Origin: Zygnema cylindricum
Taxonomy: Eukaryota; Streptophyta; Zygnematophyceae; Zygnematales; Zygnemataceae
Direction of reading: 5' to 3'
DNA: 64,000 nt
Assembly (NCBI GenBank): GCA_037447655.1
Contig: JBBHKE010002794.1
Span: forward strand, 186,001 to 250,000
In this document: positions 22,622 to 31,277 of the stretch, piece by piece
Layout: each line of letters starts with the position of its first letter
How positions within the stretch are numbered: the first letter of the stretch is position 1
Translations under genes and position numbers: made by a program
Notes under the pieces: model-generated
Database searches by the model: none
The model's input: the letters and a program-made list of their open reading frames with translations, nothing else
Told to the model about the DNA's origin: nothing

Positions 22622-23692
22622 TGTAGAAATTGATGGTTCTTTTAGTACTTCCTAGGTGTAAAATAAAATGCATAAAAGAAGCCAAGGCTGTCTGCCTCTA
22701 ACTTCTCTCTTCAACTCCCACACTTGTTGCAGTCACCGAAAGTCAGAGAGGAAGCTAGAGCCATGGCTGCCTATGTTATCCTGAGATTTACGGGGGATAG
22801 ATTAGTTGACTTACGGTAGTAAATTAGTTGATTTACTAAAAGTTTAGCTGTCAGACCCAAGATTTGATCCTGGTATCTACCGGCCGTTTGGGCCGCTACT
22901 AGCATGTAACTCTATCCATTTAGTCTATGACTAGTGTTAGATTATATAGTGTTTGATAATTACATAAACATTTTTACGCTGACAAATTCATTTAACAGAA
23001 ACTATTTACAGGATACATAGGTTCGGTTATGTAAAAGCATGGATTAAGGTACGCAAAAGAAACAAGTAACGCACATTTGTTTCGGTAGCGAAACGAATAC
23101 CGCGCAAGTATTTATTACGGCTACGATGAAATCTACATTTAATCGGACGGTCGGAATGAATGTCGAGATCGCAGAAGAGGATTTCGGCGGTTTTTGGTCA
23201 TCGCCACATCAAATGACACGTGGCAGAATGACATTGGATCGCGCCATCTCTAGGGATTAACGAAGCCAATTCGGATATAACACGTGTCGACATTTAGGCC
23301 ATGTCGTACAATATCCGTACATAAAGTACACTGATAGCTGTACGTTTGTGTACGGAAGTGCAATATGATTGGTGTCGTACATCATTAGATAGAGTTTTTA
23401 GAGAGAGATAGGACTTGGAAAAATTTATATGATAAGACCCTCTCTCCCAAAGAGCTTTTGTATAAAAAGGTTTACTTTGACTCTCTATAACTAACTGCGC
23501 AGGGGAGTAAATTCAGAGATTCTTTTTGCTATCGACTCAGGGGAGTCTTACCTTCAAAGAGGTGGAGGTGGTAAGCCTTTTTGTTTGCCAAGGTGGTAGT
23601 TATTCTTGCTGAAACACAAAGGGGTCAGGGTTATCCTGGAGGCTATTTGCAATCTGTCCATTCTGAGGACCTATGGAGGTCTGACAGTTGCA
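22622..23692 (+). repeat. 5' LTR of element F
   Basis: It starts TGTAGAAATTGATGG and ends in GACAGTTGCA before the primer site. It contains the T-arm-like hairpin (about 22850-22900), the short palindrome region (about 23075-23100), G-box CACGTG motifs, GTAC motifs and a TATA-like GTATAAAAAG (about 23460). The LTR-borne gag ATG is at 23673-23675. Confidence 0.9.
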
Positions 23693-23707
23693 GGTTATGG
23701 GCCCACC
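23693..23707 (+). promoter_or_regulatory. Primer-binding site of element F
   Basis: GGTTATGGGCCCACC, a 15/15 complement of the initiator tRNA-Met anticodon arm, directly after the LTR end TTGCA. Confidence 0.8.
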
Positions 23708-24083
23708 CTCTAGGGTACCCATCTTTAATGGAACTGGCTTTATATACAAGGAAAGTAAGATGACAAGAGCTCTATGCGAGAAAAGGTTTTGGGGGATAGT
23801 AAGTGGACGAGTGGGGCGTCCATCAAGCTTTGGAGTCCCTCCAGGGTTTGGAGGAAGCACATTCACAAGGAAAGTAGATCCATCTTCAACAGAGCAGAAA
23901 ATAAAGGGGAGGTGATGGACAAAGGAACGGAGAAGGAGACGACCACACCAATAGCAACTAGTTCGGCATTCATGTCACCTATTCCGAGGAACAAGGAGAA
24001 TGATATTGATACCTGGGACTTCAACAACATGGCGGCAAAGCACTTCATTCTCCGCCATCTTACTCAAGGGCTTGCATGTCCTC

Positions 24084-25292
24084 TGAAACTCTGTGTGCTC
24101 CATTGCCCACAGAAATCGCAGATCCAAAAGAAGCTTATCTATATAGTGTAAACTCCAAGTTGATATAAACCCAAATGACTGACCCAATTACAATCACAAA
24201 CCCATTATAGCTTCACCCCTGTGGAATAAGACTTTCTGTGTGCTCAGTTCCACCACAGAATGGAAAGTTAGAATATTAGTTTTGGACACATTGACCCACT
24301 TTGACTTTCCCTTAGAAATGTAGCCACCCTGGCAGGAAAAAACTCTAACCGACTACACCCGTGTGTAGCGTGGACTCCTTTGAGTGCGCAGCATAAAGAA
24401 TCACTGAAATTGGTCAAGTAAATTGATCGTTATAGCTGGCCAAAGTTTGCCATTTATACAAGGTGCTCTCTAGGTGCTCTCTGACCTACCCAAAATTTTC
24501 TAAGTCCTATTCCCCCTATAAAACTCTATCTTCTGAAGTACGGCACCAATCAAATTACTGTGTTGTACAGAAAATTTCAGGTGCCGATGTACTTTCTGTA
24601 CGGCCATTGTACAACATGGCCAAAATATCGACACGTGTCAAATCAAGATTTGTTCCCGTAATCTCCGGAGTCCCCGTAATCTCCGGAGTCCCTATAATCT
24701 CCGCAGTTCCCGTAATTCAATGTTATCACACCACGTGTCATTTGACGTGGCAAAGACCGTAAAACGCCAAAAGTACCTCTTCCGTGATCACAGCGCCTAT
24801 CGCGGCCGTCCGATCAAAATCGGCTATAATCCTAGCCGCTGAAATTCGACGCGCGGTATTTATTTCGCTATCGATACAAATGCGCGGTATCTGTTCTGTC
24901 CCCATACCGTACTCCGTATTAAATCCAACTGTATCTATGCACTCGGTAGCTATTTTCCGTGAAAAAAATTAATCTACGTGTAACAATTTATATATTTATC
25001 AAACCCTATATATCGTAATATTAGTCCTAGACTTCACGGTTTAGAGCTAAAGCCTACGTTAACTTGACGGACGGCATGTACCAGGATCAATTCCTGGGTC
25101 CGTCGAGTACCTTTTAGTAAATCTACCTAATCCACCCCCTCTGTTCTCTAGTGAGCTTAGGCAGCCATGGCTCTAGCTCCCTATCAAGCCTTCAGTGACT
25201 ACAACAAGTATTGGGGCTTGGAGCAGGGAGTCAGGGACAGATTGCCTTTGCTCATTTTCTATAAAGACCTAGAAAATACTCAAATATCAACA
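24084..25292 (-). mobile_element. Solo LTR in gag of element F, TSD TCCTC/TCATC
   Basis: A 1209-bp LTR of the TGTTGATATT family in minus orientation, from TGAAACTCTG to ATATCAACA. The flanks 24079-24083 (TCCTC) and 25293-25297 (TCATC) differ by one base, and element G's gag confirms the uninterrupted codons at this place. Inside it, 24650-24720 holds three imperfect copies of an 18-bp unit (CCGTAATCTCCGGAGTC-like), an expansion not seen in the other LTRs. Confidence 0.92.
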
Positions 25293-26059
25293 TCATCATT
25301 TGCAAGTAGAAAGGGCATCCGATCTTTGAATGGCTCTCATAGAGATGTACAGAAGTGGTACGATTCAGCAACAACAGTTGGTTGATCAAAAAGTTAAGGA
25401 GTATGTATACAAAGGGGGGAAGGTGTTGGATTTTTGCAATGAGCTTGCTACACTTTTCATGGAGCTAGAGAGTGTTGGAAAAGAATTTAGTGAAAAAGAA
25501 AAGGTTAACTGTTTACTAATGAAGTTACCCGATGAGTTCGAGAACATAGTCAACCGTGTGTAGGACTTGCCGGACTCAAGGTGTATATGGAACTCAGTGG
25601 TAGGAATGATTCTCGTTCGGAAGAATACGATTGAGATCCGAAGGGGAGGAAAGAGTGGGCAAGCCTTCGCAGCTCAGACAGATTGGAGAAACAAGGATTC
25701 TCGGAGAACGGTCAAAAAAATACGGAAAGGGGGAGCAGAAAAATCAGACCGACGAGTTCGGACCAAGGGCTCCGAAGGTTTTATGTCATTTTTGTAAGAA
25801 ACCACGACACTATATAGCAGAGTGCACTAAGCTAACCGAGCTTCGGTTAAAGGAGGGGCAGACCGGTGGAACCATGAGTTGAAAGAAAAAGGCCCTTGTA
25901 ACACATGTACATGAGGTGGAATCCGAAGACGAGGAGGATGAGCTCTTATAGGATGAGGATTTGGAAGCGACAAACGAGGTAGAAATTCCACGAAAGCAGA
26001 AATGTGCTTTCGGTGGATTCTAAGGTGAAGCAGGTTGGATTGTAGATTCAGGTGCCTCC

Positions 26060-26917
26060 ATGCACACGTGTAAGGATAAACACCTGTTCACTAAGATAAG
26101 AAAGATTCCCATCGTAGAGATAGAGTACGGGGATGGGAGGATGATCACTACTCTTGTAGGATCGGTAGATCTGAAAGTGTTAGTAGAAGGAAAGACATCC
26201 ATAGTTACATTCTCTGATGTATTGTTTATCCCGGAACTGAACAAAAACCTCATCTCTACGTCTGTATTAGATGATAAGGGTTTTGATACTTGCACTAGGA
26301 AAGGAGTATTTACTGCTAGTTTTTAATAAGAAGTTTATTTTACTGCTGAAAAATGTAGCCAAGGGATGTTTAGGCTGATTTTAAGCTCTGAAAAGAAGAA
26401 ATTTTATTATTCTGGTGTTCATGATATAATGTTGTGGCATAAGAGGCTTTGTCATGTGAATCTAGATAAGTTAAGAGAGATGAAAAAGATGGGTGTAGTG
26501 GAAGGAATTCAATTCGGTGAGAGTGAAAATCTAAGTGATTATAGTGGATGTGCTCAAGGTAAAGCACACAGGTTACCCTTCCCAAAAACTGCCACCAATA
26601 AGGGAGGAAAGATTCTAGATTTAGTACACAGAGATATTTGGGGGCCAGCCAGCGTGCCATCACCCGTGGGGAAGAGATTTATGATGATTATCACCGATGA
26701 TTGGTCTCGGTATTCCAGGGTGTATTTTTTGAAAAATAAGTCAGAAGCTCAAGAATGTTTTAAACAATATAAAGCATGGAGTGAAAAACTCCATTAAACC
26801 TCAATCAAGAGAGTAAGGAGTGACAATGGTGGAGAGTATACCTCTTACCAGTTAGAGGATTTTTTTAGGGAAGATGGAGTCCAACACCAAAAGACATTTC
26901 TAGAAAACCCGGAACAG
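26060..26917 (+). pseudogene. Element F: GAG-pre-integrase and integrase, N-terminal part
   Basis: It includes MLWHKRLCHVNLDKLREMKK (one zinc-binding position region shows LCHV for LGHV), CAQGKAHRLPFPK, LVHRDIWGP with the first integrase aspartate, DDWSRYSRVYFLKNKSEA and a segment with SDNGGEYTS. Stops at 26325 and 26796-26798 break it. It is cut at EQNG by the target duplication of element A and resumes at 31283. Confidence 0.88.
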
Positions 26918-27114
26918 AATGGTGTTTATATTTGAGTATTTTATAGGTCTGTATTAGGATAGAAAAAGAGCTGAGGCGGTCTGCCTCTAACTCCCCTTTC
27001 CAAGCCCCCATACTTGTCGTAGTCACTGAAGGCTGGATAGGGAGCTAGAGCCATGGCTGCCTAGGCTCTCTAGAGAAGACAGGGGGTAAATTATGTAGTC
27101 TTACCAAAAGTTGG

Positions 27115-27157
27115 TTGACGGACCCAGGAATTGATCCGGGTACCTACCGTCCATCAA
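27115..27157 (-). other. T-arm-like double hairpin in LTR
   Basis: An outer stem TTGACGGA / TCC(A)TCAA encloses an inner stem CCAGG/CCTGG (one base changed here) with a 7-base loop. Read on the minus strand the inner loop gives GGATCAATTCC, close to the pol III B-box / tRNA T-arm consensus GGTTCGANTCC, and is followed directly by the outer stem strand, as in a tRNA acceptor. Equivalent copies occur in all LTR families of the window. Confidence 0.6.
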
Positions 27158-27338
27158 TCCGCGTTAGCCGTTAGCTCTAGCCGTTATGTCTAGAACAGAT
27201 ATTACGATATATAGGGTTTGACAAATATATAAATCGTTATATGTAGATTAATCCGTTTAACGGCTAATAGATACTTAGTACATAGATACAGTTTAGTTTA
27301 GTACGAAGTACGGAATGGGGGCAGAACGGATACCACGC

Positions 27339-27431
27339 ATTTGTTTCGATAGCGAAACAAATACCGCGCATTTGTTTCGACAGCGAAACAAATACCGCGC
27401 ATTTGTTTCGATAGCGAAACAAATACCGCGC
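27339..27431 (+). repeat. Three tandem 31-bp units, each with a 24-bp palindrome
   Basis: Each unit is ATTTGTTTCG + six-base centre + CGAAACAAAT followed by ACCGCGC. Copies start at 27339, 27370 and 27401; the centre varies (GATAGC or GACAGC). The same three are at 30468, 30499 and 30530 in the 3' LTR. Other LTRs carry one or two copies. Position upstream of the TATA-like box suggests an enhancer-type array; this is inference. Confidence 0.85.
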
Positions 27432-27540
27432 GTCGAATTTCAGCGGCTACGATTATAGCCGGTCTTGATCGGACGGCCACGATAGGCGCCGCGATCACGG
27501 AAAAGGCATTTTTGGCGTTTTACGGTCTTTGTCACGTCAT

Positions 27541-27795
27541 GTGACACGTGGCGTGATAACATTGGACTACGGGAATTCCGGAGATTACAGGAACTAATCC
27601 TGATTTGACACGTGTCGACATTTTGGCCATGTCGTACAATGGCCGTACAGAAAGTACACCGGCACCTGTACTTTTCTGTACGACACAGTAATTTGATTGG
27701 TGCCGTACTTCAGTAGATAGAGTTTTAGAGAGGGAATAGGACTTAGAAAATTTTGGGTAGGCAGCTGCCTCTCCCAGAGAGCACCCTGTATAAAT
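27541..27795 (+). promoter_or_regulatory. Putative LTR promoter of element A
   Basis: Two G-box/ACGT elements (TGACACGTGGCG near 27541 and TGACACGTGTCGACA near 27604), six GTAC tetramers at 27634-27708 arranged partly as an inverted repeat (AAGTACA ... TGTACTT), a reversed CCAAT box (TTGATTGG near 27694) and TATAAAT at 27789-27795 line up upstream of the leader. The layout recurs in the other LTRs, for example on the minus strand at 1790-2040. GTAC is the core bound by SBP-domain factors and CACGTG by bZIP/bHLH factors; actual use here is not shown. Confidence 0.6.
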
Positions 27796-28144
27796 GGCAA
27801 ACTTTGGCCAGCCATAACTATCAATTTACTTGACCATTTTCAGTGATTCTTTTTGCTGCGGACTCAGGGGAGTCTAGGCTACACAGGGGTGTAGTCGGTC
27901 AGAGTTTTTGTCTGCCAGGGTGGCTGTATTTCTAAGGGAAAGTCAAAGTGTGTGAATGTGTCCAAATCTCATATTCTAACTTTGCATTCTGTGGTGGAAC
28001 TGAGCACACAGAAAGTGTTATTTCACAGGGGTGAATCTATATTGGGGTTCTGACTGTCAAGGGGTCAGTCACTTGGGTTTATATTAACTTGGAGTCGGCA
28101 CTATCTAGATTAGCTTCTTTTGGATCTGCATACTCTGAGGGCCA

Positions 28145-30022
28145 ATGGAGGTCTCAAAGTTTCAGGTTATGGGCCCACCATCTAGGGTGCCTATGTTTGA
28201 TGGAACAGGCTTCACGTATTGGGCGTTTACAATGGAGGGATTGCTTTTCGAGAAGCACTTATGGGGAATTGTTGCGGGACAAGTGAGATGTCCGCCACCT
28301 AGCTTTGGAGGAGCTTACTATGGAGAATCATCTGAGACTGTCCAGAATATCACCCAGAGTTCAGATGCAACGGAAGGTGAAGGGAAAAACCTTTCCGTGG
28401 ATGGGGAAATAGGGGAGAAGGAAAAAGGGACACCTATGGTGAGGGGAGCTAGGCTCTCAGCTATGGTACCACATGTAGGGATTAAAACTGAAGAAAATGA
28501 CAGGAAAATATGGGAATACAAAAACACTATAGCAAAACATCTCATACTTAGATATGTGTCTAAGTCGATAGCTATCACTCTTTTAAGTCTAACCAAGTCT
28601 TCGGAGATATGGGAAGCACTAACTCAGATTTATAAGAGTGAGACTATTCAGAGGCAGCAATTAGTAAAACAAGAAATAGATGCCTACGTTTATAAAGGCG
28701 GTAGCATGATAGAGTTTTGTAATGATATTGCTGCGTTATATGTTGAGCTTACTAGTGCGGGATATGTAGAATCTGAGGAGAGTAAGATTAATACACTAAT
28801 TATGAAACTCCCAGATGAGTACGAAAACATAATTTGTCGTATGCAGGCAATGGATGGCTCCTCATGGACTTGGAGCTTTACCATGGGGATAATTCTTGTG
28901 AGGGAAAGCACTTTGGAGCTTCGTAGGGGAAAGGACAGGGTCAATGCATTATCAGCTGGTGGTGATTGGCGGAATCGTGATGAGAGGAACGGCGGTGACG
29001 AGCGGAAGCGTGATGAGAAGAACGGTGGTGACGAGCGGAAGCGTGATGAGAGAAAGAAAGACAAAGGTAAACCTTATCGGAACTTTGGTGGAAAGAGAGG
29101 GAGAGGAAAAGGCACGGGAGCTTTGAAAAAAGGGGTTTGCTTCTTTTGTAGGGAACCGGGTCATTATATGGAGGAATGCCCTTGTTTGGAAAAACTTAGA
29201 AGTTGGAATGTGGATGAGGAGGACGAAGAGGAAGAGGAGAAAGAGGATGAAGAAAAATTGGAGCTTCTTCACATCGGTAGAATGGGGAAGAGAGAAAATT
29301 ACACAGAAATAGGACGAAGGCAACAGTGTGCTTTTGGAGGTATAAGGGAAGTAAAGAGAGAGGAGATACTTGAAGAAGTTCAAAATATTGAGGATAGTTT
29401 CATAAATATTTTGGAAACAGAAAACTGGTCGGAAAGGGAGACTTCAACGGATTCCGAGGAAAGGGGAGAATTAATTCTAGAGGGGGTTTTAAAAGATAGG
29501 GGAGAAGAGAAATATTTATTGGGAATTAAAATAGAAAGTGATAGTGGAAAGAATTCCATGGGAGACAGTGAGGGAAGTTCAGAAAATGGGGTAATTATCA
29601 TGGATAAAAATATGATTACGGAAGATGTAGATCTTATGAGGAACTTAGTGGGGACTAGTGGTTTTTGGGAATATTTGGAGGTGGATGGATTTGACATCAC
29701 TACTTGGTGTGATGTCTCTTGTGAAGATGTGCCTGTAAAAGGGTTATCATCCGGGTATGTGTTGAAGGTTGGGGATGGGGCTGGTTGTTTGAATTTCAAG
29801 AGGGAAAGTGGATTTAGTGTGGATGGAAAAGGGAAGAGGTGGATAAAATCTTTGCTCGGGTTTAAGAAAAATGGGATGTTAAATAAAATATGTGATACAA
29901 TTATCATTTCAGTTCATTTTATCCACTGTGTTAAATACTTAAGTTTTATGAAAGGAAAAGGAAAAAGGAAAAAGAAAAGAAAAAGGGGAGGGGGTGTTTG
30001 TTTACTTGTTTGTGGAAGTTAA
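28145..30022 (+). CDS. Intact 625-aa Gag fused to RT/RNase H remnant (element A)
   Basis: The start ATG lies in the LTR, 20 bp before its end, and the frame runs through the primer site. Residues about 1-270 are copia-type Gag (KHLWGIVAGQVRCPPPSFGG; FCNDIAALYVELTSAGYVE; MKLPDEYENIICRMQAM). Residues 275-310 hold tandem charged repeats (ERNGGDERKRD). A CCHC zinc knuckle CFFCREPGHYMEEC is at about 332-345, followed by an acidic stretch. From about 460 on the protein aligns with scattered pieces of the pol end in element G: YLLGIKIES with YILGIQVER, GVIIMDKNM with GVIVLDEKL, DITTWCDVS with DITSSSDAS, and VGDGAGC with VGDGACC. A lysine-rich tail (KGKGKRKKKRKRGGG) ends it. RT active site and most of RNase H are absent, so it is a structural protein with RNA-binding potential. 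The open frame and young LTRs suggest recent selection or very recent copying. Confidence 0.88.
   Translation: MEVSKFQVMGPPSRVPMFDGTGFTYWAFTMEGLLFEKHLWGIVAGQVRCPPPSFGGAYYGESSETVQNITQSSDATEGEGKNLSVDGEIGEKEKGTPMVRGARLSAMVPHVGIKTEENDRKIWEYKNTIAKHLILRYVSKSIAITLLSLTKSSEIWEALTQIYKSETIQRQQLVKQEIDAYVYKGGSMIEFCNDIAALYVELTSAGYVESEESKINTLIMKLPDEYENIICRMQAMDGSSWTWSFTMGIILVRESTLELRRGKDRVNALSAGGDWRNRDERNGGDERKRDEKNGGDERKRDERKKDKGKPYRNFGGKRGRGKGTGALKKGVCFFCREPGHYMEECPCLEKLRSWNVDEEDEEEEEKEDEEKLELLHIGRMGKRENYTEIGRRQQCAFGGIREVKREEILEEVQNIEDSFINILETENWSERETSTDSEERGELILEGVLKDRGEEKYLLGIKIESDSGKNSMGDSEGSSENGVIIMDKNMITEDVDLMRNLVGTSGFWEYLEVDGFDITTWCDVSCEDVPVKGLSSGYVLKVGDGAGCLNFKRESGFSVDGKGKRWIKSLLGFKKNGMLNKICDTIIISVHFIHCVKYLSFMKGKGKRKKKRKRGGGVCLLVCGS
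28165..28179 (+). promoter_or_regulatory. Primer-binding site of element A
   Basis: GGTTATGGGCCCACC abuts the LTR end TTTCA. It pairs with all 15 bases of the initiator tRNA-Met anticodon stem-loop (recalled sequence GGTGGGCCCATAACC) rather than with a tRNA 3' end, and it is inside the gag reading frame (coding QVMGPP). Confidence 0.85.
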
Positions 30023-30051
30023 AAGAAAAATAGACTAGAAAATAAGGGGAG

Positions 30052-31277
30052 TGTTGATATTTGAGTATTTTATAGGTCTGTATTAGGATAGAAAAAGAGC
30101 TGAGGCGGTCTGCCTCTAACTCCCCTTTCCAAGCCCCCATACTTGTCGTAGTCACTGAAGGCTGGATAGGGAGCTAGAGCCATGGCTGCCTAGGCTCTCT
30201 AGAGAAGACATGGGGTAAATTATGTAGTCTTACCAAAAGTTGGTTGACGGACCCAGGAATTGATCCTGGTACCTACCGTCCATCAATCCGCGTTAGCCGT
30301 TAGCTCTAGCCGTTATGTCTAGAACAGATATTACGATATATAGGGTTTGACAAATATATAAATCGTTATATGTAGATTAATCCGTTTAACGGCTAATAGA
30401 TACTTAGTACATAGATACAGTTTAGTTTAGTACGAAGTACGGAATGGGGGCAGAACGGATACCACGCATTTGTTTCGATAGCGAAACAAATACCGCGCAT
30501 TTGTTTCGACAGCGAAACAAATACCGCGCATTTGTTTCGATAGCGAAACAAATACCGCACGTCGAATTTCAGCGGCTACGATTATAGCCGGTCTTGATCG
30601 GACGGCCACGATAGGCGCCGCGATCACGAAAAAGGCATTTTTGGCGTTTTAGGGTCTTTGTCACGTCATGTGACACGTGGCGTGATAACATTGGACTACG
30701 GGAATTCCGGAGATTACAGGAACTAATCCTGATTTGACACGTGTCGACACAATGGCCGTACAGAAAGTACACCGGCACCTGTACTTTTCTGTACGACACA
30801 GTAATTTGATTGGTGCCGTACTTCAGTAGATAGAGTTTTAGAGAGGGAATAGGACTTAGAAAATTTTGGGTAGGCAGCTGCCTCTCCCAGAGAGCACCCT
30901 GTATAAATGGCAAACTTTGGCCAGCCATAACTATCAATTTACTTGACCATTTTCAGTGATTCTTTTTGCTGCGGACTCAGGGGAGTCTAGGCTACACAAG
31001 GGTGTAGTCGGTCAGAGTTTTTGTCTGCCAGGGTGGCTGTATTTCTAAGGGAAAGTCAAAGTGGGTGAATGTGTCCAAATCTCATATTCTAACTTTGCAT
31101 TCTGTGGTGGAACTGAGCACACAGAAAGTGTTATTTCACAGGGGTGAATCTATATTGGGGTTCTGACTGTCAAGGGGTCAGTCACTTGGGTTTATATTAA
31201 CTTGGAGTCGGCACTATCTAGATTAGCTTCTTTTGGATCTGCATACTCTGAGGGCCAATGGAGGTCTCAGAGTTTCA
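30052..31277 (+). repeat. 3' LTR of element A
   Basis: The 1226-bp LTR follows the purine tract AGAAAATAAGGGGAG and ends GAGTTTCA. It is nearly identical to 26923-28164; the main difference is a 16-bp deletion next to the CACGTGTCGACA box, which removes one GTAC motif. Confidence 0.93.

Larger units (their letters stand above)
23673..26060 (+). pseudogene. Element F: Gag and protease (interrupted by solo LTR)
   Basis: The frame starts at the LTR ATG but has a TGA three codons later. Gag segments follow (EKRFWGIVSGRVGRPSSFG; NNMAAKHFILRHLTQGLACP), then the solo LTR, then FCNELATLFMELESVGKEF and MKLPDEFENIVNRV (stop TAG at 25561-25563). The zinc knuckle CHFCKKPRHYIAEC lies at about 25785-25830. 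The protease motif WIVDSGASMHTC is at about 26035-26075, with the catalytic D-S-G intact. Confidence 0.87.
26923..28164 (+). repeat. 5' LTR of element A
   Basis: The 1242-bp LTR starts TGTTTATATT (the 3' copy has TGTTGATATT) and ends AAGTTTCA. In order it carries the T-arm-like hairpin (27115-27157), three copies of a 31-bp palindrome-bearing unit (27339-27431), two CACGTG boxes, six GTAC motifs (27634-27708), a CCAAT box in reverse, a TATA-like TATAAAT (27789-27795) and the gag start codon (28145). Confidence 0.93.
26923..31277 (+). mobile_element. Element A: young, structurally complete Gag-only LTR retrotransposon, TSD AATGG
   Basis: A 4355-bp element with perfect 5-bp flanks AATGG (26918-26922 and 31278-31282), inserted in the integrase gene of element F. 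Its LTRs (1242 and 1226 bp) differ by about nine substitutions plus one 16-bp deletion, by my reading. It has a perfect primer-binding site, a purine tract and one uninterrupted 625-codon gene, but no complete protease, integrase or RT. It therefore looks like a recently mobile non-autonomous copia derivative that would use enzymes supplied by relatives such as F- or G-type elements. Confidence 0.95.

Noticed and set aside
27115-27157. A tRNA gene
   Set aside because: Only T-arm-like and acceptor-like parts exist; there are no D arm, anticodon arm or A box, and copies follow LTR boundaries.
27339-27431. CRISPR-like array of regularly spaced repeats
   Set aside because: The three palindromic units are spaced by an identical 7-bp spacer, sit inside LTRs and the context is a plant genome; they are LTR sub-repeats.
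27298-27824. Short frames repeated in several LTRs (also 30427-30937, 53780-54205, 55687-55975, 60169-60661)
   Set aside because: They are the same LTR promoter region read in non-coding frames and recur only because the LTRs are homologous.
29946-30155. Minus-strand frames across Gag genes of A and B (for example 3234-3503, 28952-29383, 29380-29907)
   Set aside because: They are antisense shadows of the Gag-fusion frame with low-complexity Ser/Pro/Phe content.
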